Shown here: positions 52,331 through 60,377 of the stretch, piece after piece
Layout of the letters: each line of letters begins with the position of its first letter
Position numbering within the stretch: the first letter of the stretch is position 1
Source: Nitrospira sp.
Lineage (GTDB): Bacteria > Nitrospirota > Nitrospiria > Nitrospirales > Nitrospiraceae
Direction: 5' to 3'
Length of the DNA: 64,000 nt
NCBI GenBank assembly: GCA_019636875.1
Contig: JAHBWR010000001.1
Location: forward strand, 23,363-87,362
Notes under the pieces: model-generated
Seen by the model: only the letters and a program-made list of their open reading frames with translations
Databases searched by the model: none
Told to the model about the DNA's origin: nothing
Position numbers and translations under genes: made by a program

Positions 52331-55077
52331 GATTGATTGAGCCCGAGCATGGATCGCAATTGCCGCTCACTGCTGATCAACATGTTGGTATCTTGCGCGA
52401 GCGAACGAAGGCGGTCTTGATGGTCGGTAATAACTTCAGGAGGAGCTTTGGAGACGAAGTCAGGATTGTTCAGCTTACCACTGAGGCGCTGTGTTTCTCG
52501 CTCCACTTCGGAGATTTGTTTGTCCAAACGATCGAGCGCTTTTTGCAGGTCTACCTCACCGGACACCTCGATTCCGACGGAGAGGCCGTCGGTGACCAAT
52601 GTGAGGAGTTGGTGTGCTGGCCAGCTTGAATGGGCGATATTCTTACACGTCCCTCGACTCAGATGAGCGGCATGGGGCAGGACCAGGTTGAGAAGATTCT
52701 GTTTTGTCGTCTCTTCATGCGACAGGTAGCATGTGATCTGTTGGCCAGGCGGATAATTGAGGAGTACCCGACCAGTCCGAGCCAAGTTGACCGTTTGCTC
52801 CATGAGAGCAAACAGTTGCTCGGCCTCGGATGAATCCCAAGATGGTTCTTCCATGGGGTAGGATTGGATCACGATACTGTGGCCTTGATGCGGAAACGTC
52901 TGCCAGAGCTCTTCCGTGATGAAGGGCATGAACGGATGCAGCAGGCGCATCGTCGTTTCCATGGTTTCTATCAGCGTCGTCCTTGTTGCTGGCCCATCCG
53001 GGTGATCAGCAGCCTGGAGGACCGGCTTGATGAGCTCCAGATACCAATCACAGAACTCGTGCCAGATGAAATGATAGAGGGCGTTTGAGGCTCGGTCAAA
53101 GCGATATCCCTCTAATTCCGCCGTCACCACCTTGATGGTATGGTTCAGTCGACTAAGAATCCAACGATCCGGAACGGTCCGCTGAGAGACGGGGAGGGGA
53201 GACTGCGGGCCGTCGAGGTACATGTGAGCAAATCTCGCCGCATTCCAAATCTTATTGGCAAAGTTTCGATACCCTTCGATCCGTTCTTCCGCTAGCTTCA
53301 CATCTCGACCAGGTGAGGCCATCGAGGCGAGTGTGAACCGGAGCGCATCGGTCCCAAACTCATTCATGACATGGAGCGGGTCGATGACATTCCCTTTTGA
53401 CTTGCTCATTTTCTTGCCTTCAGCGTCACGGACCAGGGCGTGAATGTAGACATCGCGGAAGGGCACATCGCCCATGAACTTCAAGCCCATCATAATCATC
53501 CTGGCGACCCAGAAGAACAGAATGTCGAGTCCGGTCACCAGTACAGAGGTTGGGTAGTAGGAGTTAAGTTCCTGTGTCTCTTCTGGCCACCCTAATGTGG
53601 AGAACGGCCAGAGTGCAGATGAAAACCAGGTATCGAGGACATCGGGGTCGCGATAGAGTTCGTTCTTGCCACACGAGGGACATCCCACGGGAATAGTTTT
53701 TGACACGATCGGGGAGGCGCCTTGCAAGATCGTGATCCGATCACCATTGCGGACGATATGTTCAGCATTGCAGCTAAGGCAGTACCACGCAGGAATCTGA
53801 TGTCCCCACCAGATCTGGCGGGAGATACACCAGTCTTTGATGTCACGCATCCAGCCCAAGTAGTTATTTGTCCAGCCTTCGGGAATGATTCGAATGCGCC
53901 CGTCCTCAACTGCCTTGATGGCAGGCTCTGCGAGCGGCTTGATGTTCACGAACCATTGCGGAGAAAGATAGGGTTCGACCACGGTCTTGCAGCGGTAACA
54001 TTTTCCCACCGCCATTTTATGATCTTCGACCTTCTCAAGGAGTCCGCGTTCTTTGAGGAGCTCTTCCACCTTTGGTCTGGCCTTTGAAACGGGGAGCCGC
54101 TGGAGTAGCTCTATGACGGGTTGATCCACCGCTGCCTGCCTCATCTTCGTTGCGTCGAGCACCGCGTGATGGTCAAGGATTGCGAGCCGTGCCAGCGCAT
54201 GCCGCTCGCCCGCTTCGTAGTCATTGAAATCATGGGCTGGAGTGATCTTGACCGCGCCGGTACCAAACTCGCGATCCACGAGAATCCCATCGCCCACGAT
54301 CGGGATTGTGCGGTTGGTCAACGGAAGGCGTACACGCTTGCCGATGAGATGCTTGAAGCGATCGTCCTCAGGATGAACGGCCACGGCCGTATCACCCAGT
54401 AATGTTTCAGGTCTCGTCGTAGCGACGGTGAGTTGCGTTGACGGATCGTCTGCCAGTGGATACTGGATTGAGTAGAGCTTGCCTTTGGCATCCTCATGTT
54501 CTACCTCGATATCAGATAAGGCCGTCAGACAGCGTGGGCACCAATTGATGAGTCGTTCACCTCTGTAGATCAATCCATCCTGATAGAGGCGAACGAATAC
54601 TTCCAGCACGGCTTTTGATAACCCCTCGTCCATCGTGAAGCGGAGACGCTCCCAGTCGCAGGACTCGCCCAACTGTTTCTGTTGATTGACGATCGTGTTG
54701 CCCGACGTCGCCTTCCACTGCCACACCCGTTCAATAAACCGTTCGCGCCCGAGTGACTCTCGAGATCCGCCTTCGGCCGTCACCTGTTTCTCAACCACGT
54801 TTTGCGTAGCGATGCCGGCATGATCTGTTCCCGGTAGCCAGAGGGTATTTCGACCTTGCATGCGCCGCCACCGGATCAGGATGTCTTGTAGAGAATGGTT
54901 CAGGGCGTGTCCGACATGGAGGGAGCCCGTGACATTAGGTGGAGGAATCACAATGCAGTAGGGTTGGCCCGGGCGTTCCGGTGACGTCTGAAAGTATCCA
55001 CGCGCGATCCATTCTTGTGACCATCGCGCTTCGACAGTGGTGGGGTCGTAGGTCTTGTCTAGTTGAAAAGGCATCAT
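52327..55077 (-). CDS. valS: Valyl-tRNA synthetase
   Basis: The 916-residue class I synthetase has the HIGH-type motif HVGHALNHSLQD after PPPNVTGSL and the KMSKS motif in KKMSKSKGNVIDP. In between come the editing CP1 domain and the WCISRQIWWGHQIPAWYC region. A C-terminal coiled-coil (LDRLDKQISEVERETQRLSG) ends the protein. It is the first gene of the valS-nadC-birA-coaX run. The four-base overlap with nadC suggests coupled translation. Confidence 0.96.
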   Translation of the reverse strand: MMPFQLDKTYDPTTVEARWSQEWIARGYFQTSPERPGQPYCIVIPPPNVTGSLHVGHALNHSLQDILIRWRRMQGRNTLWLPGTDHAGIATQNVVEKQVTAEGGSRESLGRERFIERVWQWKATSGNTIVNQQKQLGESCDWERLRFTMDEGLSKAVLEVFVRLYQDGLIYRGERLINWCPRCLTALSDIEVEHEDAKGKLYSIQYPLADDPSTQLTVATTRPETLLGDTAVAVHPEDDRFKHLIGKRVRLPLTNRTIPIVGDGILVDREFGTGAVKITPAHDFNDYEAGERHALARLAILDHHAVLDATKMRQAAVDQPVIELLQRLPVSKARPKVEELLKERGLLEKVEDHKMAVGKCYRCKTVVEPYLSPQWFVNIKPLAEPAIKAVEDGRIRIIPEGWTNNYLGWMRDIKDWCISRQIWWGHQIPAWYCLSCNAEHIVRNGDRITILQGASPIVSKTIPVGCPSCGKNELYRDPDVLDTWFSSALWPFSTLGWPEETQELNSYYPTSVLVTGLDILFFWVARMIMMGLKFMGDVPFRDVYIHALVRDAEGKKMSKSKGNVIDPLHVMNEFGTDALRFTLASMASPGRDVKLAEERIEGYRNFANKIWNAARFAHMYLDGPQSPLPVSQRTVPDRWILSRLNHTIKVVTAELEGYRFDRASNALYHFIWHEFCDWYLELIKPVLQAADHPDGPATRTTLIETMETTMRLLHPFMPFITEELWQTFPHQGHSIVIQSYPMEEPSWDSSEAEQLFALMEQTVNLARTGRVLLNYPPGQQITCYLSHEETTKQNLLNLVLPHAAHLSRGTCKNIAHSSWPAHQLLTLVTDGLSVGIEVSGEVDLQKALDRLDKQISEVERETQRLSGKLNNPDFVSKAPPEVITDHQDRLRSLAQDTNMLISSERQLRSMLGLNQS

Positions 55078-55149
55078 CCTCCGCCGTTCAAGAAAACGGT
55101 CGGCATCTTACCACGTCTGTGTTGATCAGAAAATGGTAGGAGTCCCAGC

Positions 55150-55178
55150 TTGTGACCTGAAGAAGCATATGCTATACA
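55150..55178 (+). promoter_or_regulatory. Putative promoter of the 37-residue basic protein gene
   Basis: TTGTGA (55150-55155) is 17 bases before TATACA (55173-55178), about 50 bases upstream of the start codon. Both hexamers match consensus at four of six positions. Function is inferred. Confidence 0.4.
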
Positions 55179-55226
55179 AACGCCCGAACTTCGGATCAAC
55201 AGTCATATTTCACTGCAGGGAGGATC

Positions 55227-55340
55227 ATGGCACGAGGTCGAGAGAAAGATAGAAAAACGAGGAAGAAACATCGGAAGAATGTGAAAAGGGTGAAGGCGCT
55301 CGCCAAGGCTCGAAGAGGGAAGCGAGGAAAGAAAAGTTAG
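55227..55340 (+). CDS. 37-residue very basic protein
   Basis: The frame ATG 55227 to TAG 55340 encodes a peptide that is about half Lys/Arg (MARGREKDRKTRKKHRKN...) and ends RRGKRGKKS. A strong GGGAGGA sits 4-10 bases upstream. It resembles small ribosome- or RNA-binding basic proteins, but I cannot assign a family. It overlaps the end of the response regulator gene by four bases (convergent). Expression is supported by ribosome binding site and promoter-like sequence only. Confidence 0.6.
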   Translation: MARGREKDRKTRKKHRKNVKRVKALAKARRGKRGKKS

Positions 55341-56476
55341 GCCGCAGAGGGATGTGATGCTTCTTCGGTCTCGATCAGGCGTTTGAGTTCAGCCTTGATC
55401 TGTCGCTCCGCGACATCGGGGACAATCCGCAGCACAGCCTGTTCGACACGGTCATTGGCAGTTGCCCGTATCAGCTCCTCCGCTAGTGTGGGCAATTGTT
55501 TTGAAACTGTCTGCTGAACCTCCTCTTTGACTACCTGATCAATTGTTCCCACCTGTTCTCTGACGACTGCCGGCAAGGATTCCTGGACTCCAGATTCGAC
55601 CTGTTCCCGTACAAGGCGGTCCATACTCTCTACGATCAATGGTTTGGCGAGATCAGCCACTGTCTGCTGGATAAGCGCTTGGCAATTAGTGAGCTCTTGC
55701 TTGACGAGGGAGGGTAAGGCCTGAGTGATCAACGGTTGAATAATCGACGTGAGATACTCCTGCGAGAGGATATTCCCGAGTTGCTCCTGCATTTCCTTTG
55801 TGACGATCGGCCGCACATGCGTGCTAAGTTTTGTGTCGATCATTTGCGGGAGCAGGTCGGCGAGACGCTGCTCACTCCGTTTAGTCATAGACTGCAGAAG
55901 CTGATCGAACAGACCCTTCATTGAATCGTCCGGCCCTGCGAGGGACACCGGTGGGATCATCGCCGTGGGGCTCTGTTGAGTGTGCATCTCTTCAGGGCCC
56001 TGGCTGGGTAGGATAGGATCGTTCGACTCTTCAGAATCACTATCCGTCGAGGTGGATGTCGGAGGCCAGGCACGCCGCTTGAGACCCTTCTCACTCGAGG
56101 CTTCAGCCGGACTCTTCTGAAGAGACTTAAGTACCTCCAACAGATCGTCTGGCTGAAAGGGTTTTTTCAAAAAGGCCTTTACTCCGAGAGTGCGCAGATG
56201 GTTTTCGTCGGGATGATCAGCCGGATTGATCAGTGAAATAAGGAACGTTTCAGACAGGTTGTCGAGCTTATTGATCTCTTTGCAGAACCCTGAAAACGTC
56301 ATATTGTCGAGATGATAGTCTGCGACGATGAGTGAGGGGGCATGTTGGCGAGCGGCCTCGATAGCGGCTGGCCCATCCTGAAATCCAACGACCTCGAATC
56401 CTTCTGGAGAAGAAATCTGTTCCACCATCCGTCTGACGGCTGGGCTACTATCCACAACAAAGATCGGTGATGGCAT
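55337..56476 (-). CDS. Response regulator with helical C-terminal array
   Basis: From ATG 56476 the 379-residue protein begins MPSPIFVVDSSPAVRRMV, a receiver domain with the phospho-Asp in VADYHLD and the conserved Lys near KAFLKKPF. After a disordered linker (about residues 125-190) come repeated amphipathic helices spaced about 20-25 residues: LLPQMIDTKLSTHVRPIV, VVREQVGTIDQVVKEEV, and RIVPDVAERQIKAELKRLIE. The ending is like the tail of FrzS/PopZ-type and deltaproteobacterial regulators. GGAG lies 5 bases before the start. The upstream ATG at 56596 lacks support. Confidence 0.85.
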   Translation of the reverse strand: MPSPIFVVDSSPAVRRMVEQISSPEGFEVVGFQDGPAAIEAARQHAPSLIVADYHLDNMTFSGFCKEINKLDNLSETFLISLINPADHPDENHLRTLGVKAFLKKPFQPDDLLEVLKSLQKSPAEASSEKGLKRRAWPPTSTSTDSDSEESNDPILPSQGPEEMHTQQSPTAMIPPVSLAGPDDSMKGLFDQLLQSMTKRSEQRLADLLPQMIDTKLSTHVRPIVTKEMQEQLGNILSQEYLTSIIQPLITQALPSLVKQELTNCQALIQQTVADLAKPLIVESMDRLVREQVESGVQESLPAVVREQVGTIDQVVKEEVQQTVSKQLPTLAEELIRATANDRVEQAVLRIVPDVAERQIKAELKRLIETEEASHPSAA

Positions 56477-56614
56477 GAAATCTCCGTATTTTTTTGTTTC
56501 CTCGAAGCTAGCAAGGGGGGTATTCTTTGTCAAGAAAACCATCGATAGGTGATTGTAATCATGGCATATTTGTATGCAAAAGCAAGCCGATTCCAAAGGC
56601 CATAGTTGACGGGT

Positions 56615-57337
56615 ATGACGAATTCAATTCGTGTCGTTTTTTTTGACGCTGCCGACACTCTGTTTCATGTGCAGGGCTCAGTGGCAGAGCTGTATCTTCA
56701 CCATGCCGTGCAATTTGGGTTTCACCACAAACCGGACTCGGTGACAGAGATCGCCCAGGCTTTTCGCCGTGCGTTCCGCGAAGCGCCGCCTCCTGTGTTT
56801 GCCGTGACCGAACCGGCACAGATCAAACAGAGCGAACGACTCTGGTGGTTCGATATCGTGCACAACGTCTTTTATCGGGTGGGAATGTTCGAACGGTTCG
56901 ACGATTTCTTTGATCAGGTCTTCCGCGCGTTCGAGGATCATCGCGCCTGGTGCCTGTTTCCAGAAACGGTTTCCACGTTGGCTCGGCTCAAGGCACAGGG
57001 GTTCGAGCTTGGCATCATCTCAAATTTTGACTCCCGTTTATTCACAGTGATGCGAGGGTTGGGTATTGCGGACAGCTTCGACACCGTGACGATCTCCAGT
57101 CTGACGCATGCGGCGAAACCGGCTCAGCAGATTTTTCGCATCGCGTTGGAGAAGCATGCCATCGATCCGGAAGAGGCGTTGCACGTCGGGGATAGTCTGC
57201 GAGAGGATGTGGAGGGTGCACGGAAAGCAGGTCTGCACACAGCTCTCTTGGACCGAGGTGCAACCTTGAAACAGGCCGACGTTCCCATCCTTAAAAGCTT
57301 GGAGGAGGTGATCCCCTTACTGGATCGGATCGAGTAG
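56615..57337 (+). CDS. HAD superfamily hydrolase
   Basis: From ATG 56615 the ~240-residue protein has the HAD motif I FFDAADTLFH, motif II GIISNF, and motif III/IV HAAKPAQQIF and HVGDSLREDVEGARKAG. The cap is large and helical (about residues 20-110). In motif I the second Asp, the usual acid/base, is Ala (D-A-A-D-T), as in the HDHD3/DREG-2 group. Substrate unknown. Its stop overlaps the sirtuin gene by 21 bases. Confidence 0.88.
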   Translation: MTNSIRVVFFDAADTLFHVQGSVAELYLHHAVQFGFHHKPDSVTEIAQAFRRAFREAPPPVFAVTEPAQIKQSERLWWFDIVHNVFYRVGMFERFDDFFDQVFRAFEDHRAWCLFPETVSTLARLKAQGFELGIISNFDSRLFTVMRGLGIADSFDTVTISSLTHAAKPAQQIFRIALEKHAIDPEEALHVGDSLREDVEGARKAGLHTALLDRGATLKQADVPILKSLEEVIPLLDRIE

Positions 57338-58054
57338 TAACGGGACGATGTCTTTGGCACGGCCTAGTAGTGACACGTCGACTAGTGGTGATTGTGATGT
57401 CGAATCCAGATTGATCTCTGCCACGAATGCGCCAAATTCTTTCGCAACTGAGGCGAATCCTGCAGCTGGATACACGAGCCCGGATGTGCCAATGATCAGG
57501 CACAGATTGCATGAGCGAAGGGCTGCATAACTTCGTCGAAGGTCCTCATCCGCCAGCGATTCTCCAAACCACACGATATGGGGTCGCAATAGGCCACCAC
57601 AGTCATGGCACTTCGGCGGGATCTGTACGGGGACATCGCGGTTCTCAAACACGTGGCAACAGACGGTGCAGCGTACCATCCAAATGTTGCCGTGAATTTC
57701 AGAGAGCTTCTGCGAGCCCGCGTCTCTATGTAGCCCATCCACATTTTGAGTGATCAGCCAGAAATGCCGGCATCGCTGCTCCAGTTCAACAATTGTATGA
57801 TGCGCTGGATTGGGTCGCTTGGCGGCGATCAGTTCTCGTCGCCAGTTGTACCATTCCCAGACGAGCCGAGGGTCCCGCTCGAAGGCTTCTGGAGTTGCGA
57901 GATCTTCCGCTCGAAAATTTCGCCACAATCCATCCTTTCCACGGAAGGTCGGTACGCCACTGTCTGCTGAAATGCCGGCTCCGGTCAGGACGACGATGTC
58001 GGTGGCTGAGGCCACCTGTTCCTTGAGTCGAGATAGGTCCGATCCTGATGCCAT
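57317..58054 (-). CDS. NAD-dependent protein deacylase (sirtuin, CobB-like)
   Basis: The 245-residue class III/U-type sirtuin has GAGISADSGVPTFRGKDGLW, the TQNVDGLHRDAG motif and the catalytic His in IHGNIWMVRC. Two Cys pairs bind zinc (CTVC, CHDC). It deacetylates or deacylates lysines with NAD. Its minus-strand 3' end overlaps the HAD gene, so the two are convergent and not an operon. Confidence 0.93.
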   Translation of the reverse strand: MASGSDLSRLKEQVASATDIVVLTGAGISADSGVPTFRGKDGLWRNFRAEDLATPEAFERDPRLVWEWYNWRRELIAAKRPNPAHHTIVELEQRCRHFWLITQNVDGLHRDAGSQKLSEIHGNIWMVRCTVCCHVFENRDVPVQIPPKCHDCGGLLRPHIVWFGESLADEDLRRSYAALRSCNLCLIIGTSGLVYPAAGFASVAKEFGAFVAEINLDSTSQSPLVDVSLLGRAKDIVPLLLDPIQ

Positions 58055-58144
58055 AGAGGATGTCCGATAGAGGAGTGGCTGCGTCTTGCTGACGGTGCAT
58101 GCTATAGTACCGATTCTTTCAGTGCAACGGAACGGGGAAAGTTT

Positions 58145-59500
58145 ATGAAGCAGATCCTGGTGGTGGGTGCTGGCTCAGTCGGGGGATTCTTCGGAGCCCA
58201 CTTGGCAAAGAATAATCCAAATGTGTCACTTCTTCTCAGGCCCAGAACATGTGATGCCGTGAACCGGAACGGGCTGACCATTCGCAGTGCCGGTGGGTCG
58301 TTCACGGTCCGACCACGAGTGGCGTCGGATCCACAGGAGTTGCCTAAACCGGACCTCATTATTCTTGGCGTCAAAGCGTACGATCTCGATCATGTGATGG
58401 ATCAACTTGAACCGGTTCTTACGGGCGATACCGTGATTCTGACGTTGCAGAACGGCATCGATACTGAAGACCGAATTCTGGCTCGACTGCATCGCGATTG
58501 TGTGGTTGGGGGAGTGGCCTACATCTATTCGAAGATTGCTGCGCCGGGAGTTATCGACCACTACAAGAAAGGGGCGATCGCTATCGGCGAATTAATGGGG
58601 ATGGAGAGCGAGCGCGTGCTCAAGATTCGCGAGATGTTTAGTTCCGCCGGCATTCCTTGCCAGTTATCGAAGGATATCCGCCGAGCTAAATGGGAAAAGA
58701 TGTGCTGGAACTGCGTCTTTAATCCGATGACGGTCCTCATCGACGATCGTGTCGCCAAGGCCCTCGATCATGCGGAGATGATGGGTGTGATTCGACAAAT
58801 CGTCGGTGAAGTCGCCGCCGTGGCGGCAACGCTCAAGGTGCCGTTACCAGCGGATATGGCGGACCGCGTTGTGAAGGCGTCTCAGGAGATTCGGGATATT
58901 CATACCTCCATGTATGACGATTGGAAGGCAGGACGGCCGACGGAAATCGAGTACCTTAACGGCTTCGTTGTCGAGCAGGGGCGGAAGCTGGGCATTCCAA
59001 CACCGGTGAACGAAGCGCTCACCGTGATGATCAAGACGATCACAGAGAAGGAGCGAGTCGGTCCTGGCACAATCCGGATCGAAGGCGCGGTCGTGCAACC
59101 GGTTTCATTCGATCGTGCAGCAATTGCAACCTTACCGGAAGAGCATCAGGTCGATGTATCAACGGTCATGCCTGGCATGCAGGGACGGGGGATTCGGTTG
59201 AAAGGCTTGCTGGATGTCCCGGCATTGTCAATTGAAGCAGACCATATCGCCGTCCATTCCTCGGATGGAAAGTATTCTGCCTGTCTCACGCTTCAACAAG
59301 CAAAGGAGTACGGTGTGCTGGTCTATGAACTGGATGGAGGCGCCTTGCCGGACACCAAAGGTGGCCCGTTCCGTCTGGTGACACCGGGCCTTGGGGATCT
59401 TTGTGCCAATGTGAAGAATGTGGCACGGGTCGAAATCACGAGAGGCCCTGGTCGAGATACGAGGCAGACGACATGTCCACCAGGACCCTCGCAGAGTTGA
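58145..59500 (+). CDS. Ketopantoate-reductase-like protein fused to a sulfite-oxidase-fold-like domain
   Basis: Residues about 1-305 are a 2-dehydropantoate 2-reductase (PanE/ApbA): GAGSVGGFFGAHLAK nucleotide loop, GVKAYD, LQNGID, and KWEKMCWNCVFNPMTVL with the catalytic Lys and Asn. Residues about 315-435 read like the molybdopterin-binding fold of sulfite oxidases (PVSFDRAAIATLP, GIRLKGLLD, YSACLTLQQAKEYGVLVYELDG, GGPFRLVTPGLGD), without the ligand Cys. No such fusion is familiar to me. NAD(P)-dependent reduction of ketopantoate is the expected activity of the first half. Confidence 0.82.
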   Translation: MKQILVVGAGSVGGFFGAHLAKNNPNVSLLLRPRTCDAVNRNGLTIRSAGGSFTVRPRVASDPQELPKPDLIILGVKAYDLDHVMDQLEPVLTGDTVILTLQNGIDTEDRILARLHRDCVVGGVAYIYSKIAAPGVIDHYKKGAIAIGELMGMESERVLKIREMFSSAGIPCQLSKDIRRAKWEKMCWNCVFNPMTVLIDDRVAKALDHAEMMGVIRQIVGEVAAVAATLKVPLPADMADRVVKASQEIRDIHTSMYDDWKAGRPTEIEYLNGFVVEQGRKLGIPTPVNEALTVMIKTITEKERVGPGTIRIEGAVVQPVSFDRAAIATLPEEHQVDVSTVMPGMQGRGIRLKGLLDVPALSIEADHIAVHSSDGKYSACLTLQQAKEYGVLVYELDGGALPDTKGGPFRLVTPGLGDLCANVKNVARVEITRGPGRDTRQTTCPPGPSQS

Positions 59501-59530
59501 AGGGATGCAGGCGACTGCTTGCGTTGAGCC

Positions 59531-59914
59531 ATGAAAAAGATTGGCCTCTTCATTGTGGGATCCATGCTGATATTGATGGGCGCCGTGTGGCTTGTGGACT
59601 CGGCCCAGACCGTTGAGTCCTATTATGAGACCTACCAGAAATTACGAGAGACTGAGCACATGAGTCGTGGATGGGTCTCACGCATCATCCCAGCATCTTC
59701 CTATGCGATCCATACCGTCCATCAGCTCAATGGAGAATTGGTATCGGTACGATTTAAATATGAGCCCGGAGATGCAAAAGAGGATGAACCCAGTTGCACG
59801 GTTCTTGACGGTGATGATCCTCAGGTCGCGCAATACCGATGCCAACCGTCCGGTCATTCGGTCGACGTTCGGTTAGAACCCAACGGTGAAGGTCAGATCA
59901 TCAGTAACCACTAG
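59531..59914 (+). CDS. Small anchored protein of unknown function, 127 residues
   Basis: One N-terminal membrane segment (GLFIVGSMLILMGAVWLVD, about residues 4-23) is followed by a soluble part of about 100 residues with three Cys-free stretches and a CTVLDGDDPQ and YRCQPSG. It is probably periplasmic and anchored. It lies 30 bases after the PanE fusion and 30 bases before the next small membrane gene, consistent with one transcript. No family is recognised. Confidence 0.65.
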   Translation: MKKIGLFIVGSMLILMGAVWLVDSAQTVESYYETYQKLRETEHMSRGWVSRIIPASSYAIHTVHQLNGELVSVRFKYEPGDAKEDEPSCTVLDGDDPQVAQYRCQPSGHSVDVRLEPNGEGQIISNH

Positions 59915-59944
59915 GTACCAAAGATCCAAAGTCAGGAGGATACA

Positions 59945-60292
59945 GTGAGTGATCTCTCGTTTCACTACGCTACTCTGATTAAGCGAGTGGTCGTGGGCGT
60001 CATTTTGGGTACGCTTGCCGGAGTGGTCCAGGTTTGGTTTATGGACCGTGAGCTCATGTACCTCTGGGCGTCGGCAGTAGCCGGCGCCGTGTATATGGCA
60101 GCCTGGGTACTGTTCACCGACTGGCTTCGACTAGCAGGTGGAAGGATTGTGCTGGGTGCGGTCGCGGGACTGCTGGCTGCCGTCGTCTGGTGGGCGATGG
60201 CGATTCATGCGGAAGATATGTTTATCCAGTCGGCTGTCGCCGGCATGTGTTTCGGTGCTGCTTTTGCCTGGTCCGACCAGCGAATGACCTGA
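59945..60292 (+). CDS. Small multi-pass membrane protein of unknown function
   Basis: GTG 59945 starts MSDLSFHYATLIKRVVVGVI. The 115-residue protein has about four hydrophobic segments (VVGVILGTLAGVVQVWF, LWASAVAGAVYMAAWVLF, IVLGAVAGLLAAVVWWAM, FIQSAVAGMCFGAAFAW). AGGAGG precedes the start by about 6 bases. No family is recognised. It lies 85 bases before the SulP fusion. Confidence 0.7.
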   Translation: MSDLSFHYATLIKRVVVGVILGTLAGVVQVWFMDRELMYLWASAVAGAVYMAAWVLFTDWLRLAGGRIVLGAVAGLLAAVVWWAMAIHAEDMFIQSAVAGMCFGAAFAWSDQRMT

Positions 60293-60377
60293 ATTTGTTT
60301 GGCCTTCCCCCTACACGTTCTCAGTCCCATAGAGGCGTCCTAACCGTCCGATCGGGTACAATAGAATCACGTCTATT

